Shown one piece after another: positions 17,354 to 26,130 of a stretch of DNA of 64,000 nt. Source of the DNA: Porticoccus sp950063125 (GTDB taxonomy: Bacteria; Pseudomonadota; Gammaproteobacteria; Pseudomonadales; Porticoccaceae); NCBI RefSeq assembly GCF_963973895.1, contig NZ_CAXBBF010000001.1. One strand, written 5' to 3'. Each line of letters starts with the position of its first letter. The first letter of the stretch is position 1. The position numbers and the translations under genes were made by a program. The notes beneath the pieces are model-generated. The model was not told the origin of the DNA. It saw only the letters and a program-made list of their open reading frames with translations, and searched no databases.

Positions 17354-18724
17354 TTGGCCAGAAAGAAAACCACCGCCTATGTTTGCAACGACTGTGGTGC
17401 GGATTACACCAAATGGCAGGGGCAGTGCCCCGACTGCGGTGCATGGAATACGTTGACTGAAGTGCGTCTCGGCGCCGTTGCCACCCCGGGTAGCCGCAGT
17501 GGCGGTGGCTTTGCCGGGGCTGCCGACGGTGTGGTGAACACGCTGGCGGAAATCGATCTGGCCGATATTCCCCGTATCAGCGCGGGTAGTCAGGAGCTGG
17601 ATCTGGTGCTGGGTGGTGGGCTGGTGCCCGGATCCTGCATTCTGGTGGGCGGCGAGCCGGGCGCGGGGAAAAGCACCTTGCTGCTGCAGACCCTCTGCAA
17701 ACTGGCAGAGAGTCAGGTGGCGCTCTATGTCACCGGTGAAGAATCCCCGCAACAGGTCGCCATGCGGGCCCATCGTCTGGGACTGCCGGTAAACCGGTTG
17801 CAGATCATGGCAGAGACCTCCGTGGAAACCGTTTGTGCCACCGCCGCGCGAGTGCGGCCCAAAATTCTGGTGGTTGATTCCATTCAGGTCATGCAGCTTG
17901 AGGAGATTGCCTCGGCGCCCGGCAGCGTTTCACAGGTGCGGGAATGTGCCGCAATGCTGGTTCGCTACGCAAAACAGACGGGCACAGTGTTGCTGCTGGT
18001 GGGCCATGTCACCAAGGATGGCAGTCTGGCTGGCCCCAAGGTGTTGGAGCACATGATCGATTGTTCGCTGATGCTCGAGGGGACCAGCGATAGCCATTTC
18101 CGGACCCTGCGCAGCCACAAAAATCGCTTCGGTGCGGTCAATGAGCTGGGCGTGTTTGCCATGACCGACAGGGGGTTGCGCGAAGTGGCAAACCCCTCTG
18201 CCATCTTTTTACAACGGGGTGATGAGGTGGCTTCCGGCAGCGTGGTCATTGTGGTCTGGGAGGGCACCCGGCCCCTGTTGGTGGAGTTGCAGGCGCTGGT
18301 GGATGACAGTCACCTGAGTAACCCGAGGCGGGTGACCGTGGGGCTGGAGCACAATCGGCTGGCAATGCTGCTCGCGGTGTTGCACCGTCACGGTGGGATC
18401 ATGGTCGGCGATCAGGATGTCTTTGTGAATGTGGTGGGTGGCGTCAAGGTATTGGAGACCAGTGCCGATCTGGCGCTGATCCTGGCGGTTATTTCCAGCT
18501 TCCGTGATCACCCGCTGCCCCGCGATCTGGTGGTTTTCGGCGAGGTGGGACTGTCCGGTGAGATCAGGCCCGTGCAAAACGGTCAGGAGCGACTGCGAGA
18601 GGCCGCCAAACATGGCTTCTCGCGAGCGATTATCCCCTTTGGTAATGCCCCTCGCCAACCGATCAAGGGGATGGAAGTGATACCGGTGCGCAAACTGACC
18701 GATGCGCTGGATGCGCTTGGCTAA
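17354..18724 (+). CDS. radA: DNA repair protein RadA
   Basis: RadA is a RecA-related, DnaB-like ATPase that promotes branch migration and processing of recombination intermediates. The 456 residues match E. coli RadA (460). It has the N-terminal C4 zinc finger (C11, C14, C25, C28 in CNDCGADYTKWQGQCPDCG), the Walker A GGEPGAGKST at about 99-108, the diagnostic KNRFG motif near residue 257, and the C-terminal Lon-protease-like domain (VNVVGGVKV, then GEVGLSGEIRPV). The start is a TTG at 17354, preceded by a GGGAG site; it aligns with the E. coli N-terminus and no ATG covers the zinc finger. Confidence 0.96.
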   Translation: MARKKTTAYVCNDCGADYTKWQGQCPDCGAWNTLTEVRLGAVATPGSRSGGGFAGAADGVVNTLAEIDLADIPRISAGSQELDLVLGGGLVPGSCILVGGEPGAGKSTLLLQTLCKLAESQVALYVTGEESPQQVAMRAHRLGLPVNRLQIMAETSVETVCATAARVRPKILVVDSIQVMQLEEIASAPGSVSQVRECAAMLVRYAKQTGTVLLLVGHVTKDGSLAGPKVLEHMIDCSLMLEGTSDSHFRTLRSHKNRFGAVNELGVFAMTDRGLREVANPSAIFLQRGDEVASGSVVIVVWEGTRPLLVELQALVDDSHLSNPRRVTVGLEHNRLAMLLAVLHRHGGIMVGDQDVFVNVVGGVKVLETSADLALILAVISSFRDHPLPRDLVVFGEVGLSGEIRPVQNGQERLREAAKHGFSRAIIPFGNAPRQPIKGMEVIPVRKLTDALDALG

Positions 18725-18761
18725 TGCCTCTCTGCCCGCGTCTCCCATGTAAAACCCAAAA

Positions 18762-18790
18762 TTGACTTTGCCCGGTTCCGGGCGTAAATT
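18762..18790 (+). promoter_or_regulatory. Candidate promoter of the B12 operon
   Basis: TTGACT (18762-18767) and TAAATT (18785-18790) are 17 bases apart, with a start predicted near 18797, just before the riboswitch fold. The -35 is strong and the -10 moderate. Inferred from sequence and position. Confidence 0.45.
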
Positions 18791-18810
18791 CCTCCACCTT
18801 GCTTAGGCAA

Positions 18811-19024
18811 CAGGTTCTCGACGCAGCGTTCAGTGCGTCGGGTGAAACGGGAAGTCGGTGCGCTCCATGACGCCAGTCAAAGGCAAATCCGACACTGCCC
18901 CCGCAACGGTAATTGAGTGAACCCGCAGTACGGGTTCAAAAGCCAGATCACACAGCCACTGTGCATATGCATGGGAAGGCGATCTGGCAGGGGAAACCGC
19001 TCATGAGTCCGGAGACCGGCCTGT
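18811..19024 (+). promoter_or_regulatory. Cobalamin (AdoCbl) riboswitch
   Basis: All the usual conserved blocks are present in order: GGTGAAACGGGAA (18841-18853), GGTG, CCAGTC, the CCCCCGCAACGGTAA block (18899-18913), the paired AGCCAGATC and GATCTGG arms, GCCACTGTG, GGGAAGG, and the B12 box GAGTCCGGAGACCGGCC (19005-19021). It lies in the 429-base gap between radA and btuB. Boundaries are approximate. No terminator with a T tract was seen in the 130 bases after it; a weak hairpin at about 19033-19064 could be the expression platform, so control at the translational level is possible but not shown. Confidence 0.93.
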
Positions 19025-19153
19025 CGCTACGCAAACGAACCACGGGGTGTGGTTGCGTTGGTGTCGACAGTTTTCCTGTTTCATCGCCAATCATAACTCC
19101 GTGGACTGATCTCACTCAGCACGCGTTCGGGGTCGAACGCCGGAGACTTGTTA

Positions 19154-21103
19154 ATGAAAAAATTTCCTCCCGCCAGTTGCCTGGCACTCCTTGTCATTTC
19201 TATTGCCAGTGCACAGGCTGCCGAACCGGCGATTGACACTGAAACCGGTAAAAATAATCTTCAGGAAGTCGTGGTCACCGCGTCCCTGGCACCGGTTCAG
19301 TTGCAGCAGACCGGCAACGCCATTCATGTTATTTCTGCCCGGGATATCGAAGTCAGTGGTGCCGCCGTAGTCAGTGACCTGTTGCGCGATGTGCCCGGTA
19401 TCGCCATCAATCGGAGTGGTCCACTCGGTTCCACTACCCAGTTGAGAATGCGCGGTGCCGAAGGCAATCATGTGCTGGTGCTGGTGGATGGCGTTGAAGT
19501 GAACGACGGTGCCCAGGCCGATGAATTTAACTGGGCCCACATGTCCTCCGCCGGTATCGAACGGATCGAGGTGGTGCGCGGTGCACAGAGTGCTCTTTGG
19601 GGCAGTGATGCGGTGGCGGGGGTGATCAATATTATTACCCGTCAGGCGGACGAGCCCTTTCAGGCACAGGTATTCTCCGAGGGTGGCAGCCATGGCACCA
19701 ATCACACAGGTTTTACGGTCGGTGCCAGTGCCGGGACGGCCCACATCAACCTCAGTGGTTCACATCTGTCTTCCGACGGCGACAATATTTCTCGCTCTGG
19801 CAGTGAAGATGATGGCTATCGCAACAGCACACTCAACCTCAACGCCGGCTGGCGACCGCTGGACAACCTGGGCCTGTCCCTGACGGCCCGCCAGACCGAG
19901 GGTGAAAATGAATTTGATGGCATTGATGACCTGATTACCGGTTTGCCGGAGGACGGTGACCATGAATCAGACTTCCGTCAGCGCTTTGTCCGCGCCCAGG
20001 CGGATTTGTCCCTGCTGGATAATCGCTGGCAGCACCGGGTCGCTCTGGCGGTCAGCCGCCACAACAACGAAAACTATACCGATGGCGCGACCACCGGTTC
20101 GAACGCGGCGCGGAAAAAACAGTACAGCTACCTCACCAGTTTCAGCTGGGATGAGCAGACCCAGCGCCTGTCGCTACTGCTGGAGCGGGAAACCGAGGAT
20201 TTCCGCCAGCGAGGCCCCATTCTGTTCGGCGACCCGAATCAGAACCAAAGCCGCGAAACCGACAGTGTGGCACTGGAGTATCGGGTGGCGCTGTGGGACC
20301 GGCTGACATTGGGTGCCAGTTTGCGCCACGATGACAACAGCGAATTTCAGAATGCCTACACGCGGCGCTTCGATGCCAGTTACCGTATCCCCGCATCGGC
20401 CACACGTTTCCGTGCCAGCTGGGGCACAGCGGTGAAAAACCCCACGTTCTCCGAGCGTTTTGGTTTCTATACAAATTTTATCGGCAACCCCGACCTGCGC
20501 CCGGAAAAATCCACCAGTTGGGATGTGGGTGTCGATCAATCGCTGTTTGATGACCGGTTGATGCTTGGCCTGACCTATTTTCGCGCCCGCCTGGAAAATG
20601 AGATCAACGGGTTTGTCTATGACCCCGACCACTTGGCCTTCACCGCAGAGAATGTCAGTGGTAACAGTGACCGGCAGGGTGTGGAGTTGACGTTTGATGC
20701 CAGCCTGACGCCGACCCTGTCCCTCAACGGCAGTTATACCTACACGGATGCCACCGAGCCCGACAGTGACGGCCGGGATGTGGATGAACTGCGTCGGCCC
20801 CGCCATCTCGGCAGTACGACGCTGAACTGGCAGGTGGCCGAGCGCCTCAATATTGTTCTGAATGCTCAGTACAATGGCCACCAGGATGACCAGTATTTTC
20901 CACCCTGGCCGCAGCCCTCAACACGGGTTGAACTGGATGATTACACACTGGTGAATCTGAGTGCCCAGTACCAGGCGAGCAATTCGCTGACCATTTATAC
21001 CCGGCTGGAAAACCTGCTGGATGAAGATTATGAGGAGGTTTTTGGCTATGAGACACTCGGTTTTGGTGCCATGGTGGGTGTTCGCTACAGCTTCACCCAA
21101 TAA
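19154..21103 (+). CDS. btuB: TonB-dependent vitamin B12 receptor BtuB
   Basis: Outer-membrane cobalamin receptor powered by TonB. The 649-residue protein has a signal peptide ending near SAQAAEP, a TonB box-like stretch (LQEVVVTASLAP), the plug motifs LLRDVPGIAI, VLVLVDGVEVND and IERIEVVRGAQSALWGSDAVAGVINIIT, then the barrel. Its C-terminal NLLDEDYEEVFGYETLG is typical of BtuB. It directly follows a cobalamin riboswitch, which makes the substrate assignment strong. The ATG at 19154 is chosen because GGAG lies eight bases upstream; an in-frame TTG at 19148 is less likely. It is the first gene of a seven-gene unit. Confidence 0.93.
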   Translation: MKKFPPASCLALLVISIASAQAAEPAIDTETGKNNLQEVVVTASLAPVQLQQTGNAIHVISARDIEVSGAAVVSDLLRDVPGIAINRSGPLGSTTQLRMRGAEGNHVLVLVDGVEVNDGAQADEFNWAHMSSAGIERIEVVRGAQSALWGSDAVAGVINIITRQADEPFQAQVFSEGGSHGTNHTGFTVGASAGTAHINLSGSHLSSDGDNISRSGSEDDGYRNSTLNLNAGWRPLDNLGLSLTARQTEGENEFDGIDDLITGLPEDGDHESDFRQRFVRAQADLSLLDNRWQHRVALAVSRHNNENYTDGATTGSNAARKKQYSYLTSFSWDEQTQRLSLLLERETEDFRQRGPILFGDPNQNQSRETDSVALEYRVALWDRLTLGASLRHDDNSEFQNAYTRRFDASYRIPASATRFRASWGTAVKNPTFSERFGFYTNFIGNPDLRPEKSTSWDVGVDQSLFDDRLMLGLTYFRARLENEINGFVYDPDHLAFTAENVSGNSDRQGVELTFDASLTPTLSLNGSYTYTDATEPDSDGRDVDELRRPRHLGSTTLNWQVAERLNIVLNAQYNGHQDDQYFPPWPQPSTRVELDDYTLVNLSAQYQASNSLTIYTRLENLLDEDYEEVFGYETLGFGAMVGVRYSFTQ

Positions 21104-21130
21104 GTTGTCGGCTCAGGGGAGCGGTGTGGC

Positions 21131-21826
21131 GTGACCGATTTGAGCAGACCCGGGAAAACCCGGGTGTTACTGTCCTGGAGCAGTGGCAAGGATTCCGCCT
21201 GGACGCTTTATCAATTGCAGCGGGATCCCACCGTGGAGGTGGTCGGGTTATTGACCACTTACAATCAGGTGTTTGCCCGCTCGGCCATCCACGGCGTCCG
21301 CCTGAGTCTGGTGCGCGCCCAGGCGGATGCTGCCGGCTTGCCGCTGCTGGCGATTCCCCTGCCCTGGCCGTGCAGCAATGAGCAGTATGAGCAGGCTATG
21401 CGTACCGGGCTGGAGGAAGCCATACAGCAATTCTCACCCGACGCCATTGCCTTTGGTGATCTGTTTCTGGAGGACATTCGCGCCTACCGTGAAAGCCGCA
21501 TGGCACAGACCGGGCTTGAGGTGTTGTTTCCGATCTGGGCTACGCCCACAGATCAACTGGCCAGGGCCATGGTGGACGGTGGCTTGCAGGCACGTGTGAC
21601 CTGTCTGGATCCCGGCAGGATGCCCCAGTCACTGGCGGGCTCCGCGTTCAATCTGGATTTTCTGACGAAACTGCCGGCGGCGGTCGATCCCTGTGGGGAG
21701 AATGGTGAATTCCACAGCTTTGCCTGGAACGGGCCGATGTTCAAATGGCCGATACGGGTTGAGGTGGGTGAAACAGTGACCCGCGAGGGGTTTGTGTACA
21801 CCGACCTGACGGAGGTGGTGGCTTGA
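21131..21826 (+). CDS. DUF71/COG2102 ATP-pyrophosphatase, B12-associated
   Basis: Adenine-nucleotide alpha-hydrolase of the diphthine-ammonia-ligase family. The PP-loop SWSSGKDSAW is at about residues 15-24, and later blocks AIAFGDLFLEDIRAYRE and VLFPIWATPTDQLARAMVDGG match the family. Bacteria lack diphthamide, so a different amidation-type reaction is expected; comparative genomics in the literature predicted a role for a bacterial DUF71 subgroup in B12 salvage, and the position here, second in a riboswitch-controlled B12 operon, fits that. The start is a GTG at 21131 with GGGGAG about ten bases upstream. It overlaps the next gene by four bases. The reaction is unknown. Confidence 0.8.
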   Translation: MTDLSRPGKTRVLLSWSSGKDSAWTLYQLQRDPTVEVVGLLTTYNQVFARSAIHGVRLSLVRAQADAAGLPLLAIPLPWPCSNEQYEQAMRTGLEEAIQQFSPDAIAFGDLFLEDIRAYRESRMAQTGLEVLFPIWATPTDQLARAMVDGGLQARVTCLDPGRMPQSLAGSAFNLDFLTKLPAAVDPCGENGEFHSFAWNGPMFKWPIRVEVGETVTREGFVYTDLTEVVA

Positions 21827-22746
21827 GAATAGTCTCGCTGTTGCCCAGCGCCACAGAGATCATCTGTGGCATTGGACTCCGTGACAGTCTGGTGGGCGTC
21901 ACCCATGAATGTGATTTTCCACCCGACGTGGTGGGATTGCCGGTGGTAACTGCCTCCAGGATTCCCAAGGGGCTTGCCAGTGATGAGATCGATACGCTGG
22001 TCAGCGACCAACTGGAAACGGACAGTGCGCTGTACAGTCTGAACGAGTCGATACTAGGGCAGCTCGCTCCTGATTTGATCGTCACCCAGGCCCTTTGTGA
22101 CGTCTGTGCGGTCTCTGCCGGTGAGGTGAATGAGATAGCCTGTCAGTTGCCCGGTGATGTCCGGGTGATCAATCTGGAGCCCACCTGTCTGCAGGATGTT
22201 CTGGATACGGTGTTACTGGTGGGAGAGGCGGCGGGCTGTCTCGCTGCAGCCGCTAGCTATCATGCCGAGCTCTGCCGCCGGGTCAATCAGGTGGCGGCGC
22301 GGACGGCGGCTGTGCCGGCGCTGCGTCCCCGGGTGGCAATTCTGGAGTGGCTCGACCCGATCTACGATGGCGGGCACTGGTACCCGGAGCTGATTGAGCT
22401 GGCCGGTGGCACGCCCTGTTTTGGCGAACAGCAGCGGCCGTCCCGCCGCCGTTCGTGGGAGGAATTGGTGGCTGCGGCACCGGATGTGGTGGTGGTATCA
22501 CTGTGCGGATTTGACTTGCAGCGCACGGCCCTGGATATTCCCCTGCTGACAGGCAGGCCAGGTTACGGCATGCTGCCAGCGACGGAGTCTGACCGGGTTT
22601 ATATGGTAGACGGCAACAGTTATTTCAGTCGCCCCGGTCCCCGGCTGGTGGACAGTCTGGAAATACTGGCCAATCTGCTCCACCCCGAAATTCATCCACT
22701 GCCCCGGGGTATGATGGGCGCAGTGAAAATTCCGAACACCCCCTGA
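21823..22746 (+). CDS. Cobalamin-binding protein, BtuF-like, without signal peptide
   Basis: Member of the helical-backbone periplasmic-binding family (COG0614) that binds cobalamin or siderophores. The 307 residues begin directly with the fold (RIVSLLPSATEIICGIGL), followed by CDFPP, LAPDLIVTQALCDVCAV and the second lobe (VAILEWLDPIYDGGHW). No signal peptide or lipobox is visible, so it is probably cytosolic, unlike the BtuF encoded at 25166. The start is a TTG overlapping the stop of the previous gene, with a GGAGG site six bases upstream. A cytosolic role such as handing corrinoid to CobO or DUF71 is inference. Confidence 0.8.
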   Translation: MRIVSLLPSATEIICGIGLRDSLVGVTHECDFPPDVVGLPVVTASRIPKGLASDEIDTLVSDQLETDSALYSLNESILGQLAPDLIVTQALCDVCAVSAGEVNEIACQLPGDVRVINLEPTCLQDVLDTVLLVGEAAGCLAAAASYHAELCRRVNQVAARTAAVPALRPRVAILEWLDPIYDGGHWYPELIELAGGTPCFGEQQRPSRRRSWEELVAAAPDVVVVSLCGFDLQRTALDIPLLTGRPGYGMLPATESDRVYMVDGNSYFSRPGPRLVDSLEILANLLHPEIHPLPRGMMGAVKIPNTP

Positions 22747-22755
22747 GGACATGCA

Positions 22756-23349
22756 ATGACAGACAAACACCAGCAGAAGATGCAGAAGCTCAAGGAAAAA
22801 GTGGACGCCGGTATAGCGGCCGCAGACCAGGAGCGCGGGGTGATGGTTTTTCTCACCGGTGATGGCAAGGGTAAATCCAGTTCTGCCTTTGGCATGGTGA
22901 TGCGGGCGCTGGGCTATCACTACAAGGTGGGGGTGGTGCAATTCATCAAGGGCGAGCAGCTCTCGGGCGAAGAGCTCTACCTGCAGGAAAAATGTCCGGA
23001 AGTGGACTTCTACCAGATGGGCACCGGCTTTACCTGGAATACCCAGGATCGCCAGGGTGATATGGAGGCCGCCTTGCGCACCTGGCTGGTGGCCAAGCGG
23101 ATGCTGGCGGATGAAAGTTTCCATCTGGTGGTCTTGGATGAGTTGACCTACATGCTCAGTTTTCAGTATCTCGATGAAGCCGAAGTGCTGGATGCTTTGC
23201 GCAACCGACCGTTCGGCCAGAGTGTTGTGGTGACCGGCCGCGGTGGTGGGGCGGGGCTACAGGCGCTGGCGGATACCGTCTCCGAGATACGGGACGTCAA
23301 GCACGCCTATCGCGCCGGTATTATGGCGCGGCGCGGTGTGGACTTCTGA
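22756..23349 (+). CDS. cobO: Cob(I)alamin adenosyltransferase
   Basis: CobA/CobO/BtuR-type corrinoid adenosyltransferase, which attaches the 5'-deoxyadenosyl group of ATP to cob(I)alamin to give the active coenzyme. The 197 residues match the family. The P-loop variant TGDGKGKSSSAFG is at about 34-46, followed by VGVVQFIKG, FHLVVLDELTYML (Walker B-like) and VVVTGRGG near the C-terminus. The ATG follows a GAGGA site and lies nine bases after the previous stop. In this operon it converts imported B12 to AdoCbl, the cofactor required by IcmF at 38518. Called cobO here; btuR is an equivalent name. Confidence 0.94.
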   Translation: MTDKHQQKMQKLKEKVDAGIAAADQERGVMVFLTGDGKGKSSSAFGMVMRALGYHYKVGVVQFIKGEQLSGEELYLQEKCPEVDFYQMGTGFTWNTQDRQGDMEAALRTWLVAKRMLADESFHLVVLDELTYMLSFQYLDEAEVLDALRNRPFGQSVVVTGRGGGAGLQALADTVSEIRDVKHAYRAGIMARRGVDF

Positions 23350-23372
23350 CGGGCCGACCGAGGAACTGCGCG

Positions 23373-24389
23373 TTGCATCGTCTTCCCCCGCGGGCCTTTA
23401 TGGTGGTTGCCCTGGTTTTGCTGGTGCTGGCTGTATTGCTTGGCTTGCTCGTGGGCCCGGTACAGATTGCCCCGGTAAAACTGCTGACGCTCTGGTCTGC
23501 CGACCAGGATATGGACGGTCGCGTGCTGGAACTGATCCGTCTGCCACGGGTGTTGTTGGCGGCCCTGGTCGGCGCCTGTCTGGCCAGTTGTGGTGCTGTG
23601 ATGCAGGGTCTGTTTCGCAATCCACTGGCTGACCCCTCCCTGATCGGTGTTTCCAGTGGCGCCTCGGTGGGCGCCAGTTGTGTGATTTTTTTCGGTGGCT
23701 TTGGATTCCTGGGTTCCGGGTTGGGTCTGCCTGCGATTGCGATCGGTGCCTTTCTTGGTGGCATGGCCGCCACAGCTGTCGTTTACCGGTTGGCAACCTC
23801 GGTAACCGGTACCTCCGTATCCACCATGTTGCTGGCCGGAATTGCCATCACGGCCTTGGCGGGGGCGGTAACCAGCCTGTTCAGTTTCTTTGCCGACAAT
23901 GAAATGCTGCGTCGCATTAGCCTCTGGCAAATGGGCAATCTGGACAGTGCCAATTGGCACCGTGTGATGGTGATTGCCGCGGTGGTGATACCGCTGGTAT
24001 TGGTCCTGCCGCGCGAAGGCCGCGCGTTGAATGCCATGTTGCTGGGAGAATCCGAGGCCCGCCACTTGGGTATTGGTGTCGAGCAGCTGAAACGGCGATT
24101 GATCGTGCTGACGGCCCTCGGGGTTGGTGTGGCGGTGGCGGTGTCGGGCGTGGTTGCTTTTGTGGGGCTGATTGTGCCCCATCTGGTGCGGTTGCTGATC
24201 GGGCCCGATCACCGTTACCTGATTCCCGGTTCTGCCCTGTTGGGGGCGGTATTGCTGTTGCTGGCGGATACCGGGGCCCGGACTCTGATGTCGCCGGCTG
24301 AATTGCCCACCGGGGTGATCACGGCCCTGCTGGGGGCACCATTCTTCGTTGCCCTGTTGCTCCGGCAGCGCCGGGATTTGGTGAGTTAG
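23373..24389 (+). CDS. btuC: Cobalamin ABC transporter permease (FecCD family)
   Basis: Inner-membrane permease of the BtuC/FecCD family with about ten membrane helices in 338 residues. Diagnostic stretches are LPRVLLAALVGACLASCGAVMQGLFRNPLADPSLIGVSSGA-type (about residues 53-90), the ATPase-contact loop with GESEARHLGI, and VVAFVGLIVPHLVRLLIGPDHR. The TTG at 23373 is supported by GAGGAA seven bases upstream; an ATG at 23400 has no ribosome site. It is followed four bases later by the ATPase gene. Substrate assignment to B12 rests on the operon; FecCD permeases for iron or haem look alike. Confidence 0.9.
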   Translation: MHRLPPRAFMVVALVLLVLAVLLGLLVGPVQIAPVKLLTLWSADQDMDGRVLELIRLPRVLLAALVGACLASCGAVMQGLFRNPLADPSLIGVSSGASVGASCVIFFGGFGFLGSGLGLPAIAIGAFLGGMAATAVVYRLATSVTGTSVSTMLLAGIAITALAGAVTSLFSFFADNEMLRRISLWQMGNLDSANWHRVMVIAAVVIPLVLVLPREGRALNAMLLGESEARHLGIGVEQLKRRLIVLTALGVGVAVAVSGVVAFVGLIVPHLVRLLIGPDHRYLIPGSALLGAVLLLLADTGARTLMSPAELPTGVITALLGAPFFVALLLRQRRDLVS

Positions 24390-24393
24390 CGCG

Positions 24394-25164
24394 ATGCTGG
24401 AGGCTCAGGGGCTGTCATTTTCCATCGCCGGGTTTTCGCTGCTGCGGGATATTGATCTGTGTGTTGAGCCGGGCAAGGTTACGGCCATTATTGGCCCCAA
24501 TGGGGCCGGTAAAACCAGCCTGTTGCGCTTGTTGACAGGGGAGCAGCGGCCCACCGCGGGCAACATTGCGCTGAGTGGCCGACCACTGGGGGACTGGTCG
24601 CCGACACAACTGGCCCGCGTCATGGCCGTGCTACCGCAGAGTTCGAGGCTCGATTTTCCCTTTACCGCCCGGGAGGTGGTGATGATGGGCCGCATTCCCC
24701 ACGCCACCGGGCTGGTCCGCGATACCGCCATTGTCGATGCAGCGCTGGCGGCTGTGGATGGCAGTTATCTGGACAAACGCTTTTATACCCACATGTCCGG
24801 CGGTGAAAAACAACGCGTTCAGCTGGCTCGGGTACTGGCCCAGATCTGGGAGCCGGTGGCCGACCATGCCCGGGTGCTGATACTCGACGAGCCCACCTCC
24901 TCTTTTGATCTCGCACACCAGCAACTGACCATTGCCAATATGCGCAGCTTTGCCGCCCAGGGGGTTGGCGTATTGGTGGTGATTCACGATCTGAATATGG
25001 CAGCTCGCTGTGCCGACCAGTTGCTGGTATTGAGCTGTGGGCGGATTGCCGCCTGTGGTTCGCCGCAACAGGTACTCACAGCCACGACGATCAAGCAGGT
25101 CTTCAATGTGGATGTGTCCATCGGTATCAACCCGCTGACGGGCACGCCACTGGTGATTGCCTGA
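24394..25164 (+). CDS. btuD: Cobalamin ABC transporter ATP-binding protein
   Basis: ATPase of the BtuCDF importer, 256 residues. Walker A GPNGAGKTS lies near 33-41, the Q-loop at LPQSS, the signature is MSGGEKQRVQLARVL, Walker B VLILDEPTSSFD, and the switch His is in VVIHDLNMAARCAD. The D-loop reads SSFDLAHQ, as in HmuV/BtuD-like proteins. The ATG is four bases after btuC and the stop is one base before the btuF ATG. The haem transporter ATPase HmuV is the closest alternative by sequence pattern, but the operon points to cobalamin. Confidence 0.9.
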   Translation: MLEAQGLSFSIAGFSLLRDIDLCVEPGKVTAIIGPNGAGKTSLLRLLTGEQRPTAGNIALSGRPLGDWSPTQLARVMAVLPQSSRLDFPFTAREVVMMGRIPHATGLVRDTAIVDAALAAVDGSYLDKRFYTHMSGGEKQRVQLARVLAQIWEPVADHARVLILDEPTSSFDLAHQQLTIANMRSFAAQGVGVLVVIHDLNMAARCADQLLVLSCGRIAACGSPQQVLTATTIKQVFNVDVSIGINPLTGTPLVIA

Positions 25165-25165
25165 G

Positions 25166-26029
25166 ATGCCACGAACCCTGCTTGCACTGTTGTTGGCACT
25201 GTGTGGAGCTGCGGTGTCTGCAGAAATCCGTGTTCAGGATGATATCGGTGAACAGCTTGTGCTCGAGGGCCCGGCCCAACGGGTGATCACCATGGCGCCG
25301 CACCTGACCGAGCTGGTGTATGCCGTGGGTGGTGGGGACCAGATGACCGCTACCGTGGCCTGGAGCGATTTCCCCGCAGCGGCAAAAGCCCTGCCGGTGA
25401 TTGGCTCCAACAATAAAATCAATTATGAGGCCCTGCTGCAATATCAGCCGGATCTGGTGCTGGTATGGCTGAGCGGCAATGGGGAGAGCATGATCAACCG
25501 GCTCAAATCCCTGGGACTTAATGTCTATGTCAACAAGCCCCGCCACCTGGACGATATTCCCCGCACTGTGTTGAATATCGGCAAGCTGTTGGGTCGCGAA
25601 GAGGCCGCCGAGTCTGTGGTGGCAGTGTTTCGTCAGGCCATGAAAACACTGGGTGATGAGTACGGCCAGTCGCGCCCGGTGACGGTGTATTACCAGATAT
25701 GGCAGTCGCCCCTGATGACCTTCGGTGGCAGCCACCTGGTCTCGGACGTGATGGACCTGTGCGGCGGGCGCAATGCGTTTGCCGATACCGCAGGGTTGGT
25801 GCCAAGACTGGGTGTCGAGTCAGTGCTGGCAGCTGATCCGGAAGTGATTGTGGTGGGGCAGTACACGGAAGCCGAGACAGCGTTTGATTACTGGCGGCAA
25901 TGGCCACAATTGCGTGCCGTCGCCGGTGGGCATATTTATGGTGTAGACCCCTATCTTTTACACCGTCATACCCCGCGCATCGTCAAGGGTGCCCGGCAGT
26001 TGTGTGAGGCCATCGACCGCGCCCGGTGA
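25166..26029 (+). CDS. btuF: Periplasmic cobalamin-binding protein BtuF
   Basis: Substrate-binding component of the B12 importer. From the ATG at 25166 the 287-residue protein opens with a signal peptide (PRTLLALLLALCGAAVSA), then the binding fold: QRVITMAPHLTELVYAVGGGDQMTATVAW, YEALLQYQPDLVLVW, and a second lobe with MTFGGSHLVSDVMDLCGG. An in-frame TTG at 25157 would add three residues; neither start has a strong ribosome site. It is the last gene of the operon and is followed by a terminator. A second, signal-less homologue lies at 21823. Confidence 0.9.
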   Translation: MPRTLLALLLALCGAAVSAEIRVQDDIGEQLVLEGPAQRVITMAPHLTELVYAVGGGDQMTATVAWSDFPAAAKALPVIGSNNKINYEALLQYQPDLVLVWLSGNGESMINRLKSLGLNVYVNKPRHLDDIPRTVLNIGKLLGREEAAESVVAVFRQAMKTLGDEYGQSRPVTVYYQIWQSPLMTFGGSHLVSDVMDLCGGRNAFADTAGLVPRLGVESVLAADPEVIVVGQYTEAETAFDYWRQWPQLRAVAGGHIYGVDPYLLHRHTPRIVKGARQLCEAIDRAR

Positions 26030-26062
26030 CATAATGCCGGACAGCAGCAATATTGCACCCGG

Positions 26063-26093
26063 AAAAAAGCCGCCCGGGGGGGCGGCTTTTTTT
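26063..26093. terminator. Bidirectional terminator between btuF and amt
   Basis: GCCGCCC and GGGCGGC form the stem, flanked by AAAAAA before and TTTTTTT after, so it acts as an intrinsic terminator read from either strand. It lies between the convergent btuF and amt. Confidence 0.9.
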
Positions 26094-26130
26094 GCTGTTT
26101 TCCTCGACTGGAAAACTAATAGGAAACTGC

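Noticed and set aside
23307..24212. Long open frame on the minus strand within btuC
   Set aside because: Its composition (His/Gln/Gly-rich, no fold) and complete overlap with the clear permease frame mark it as a reflection of GC-rich coding on the other strand.
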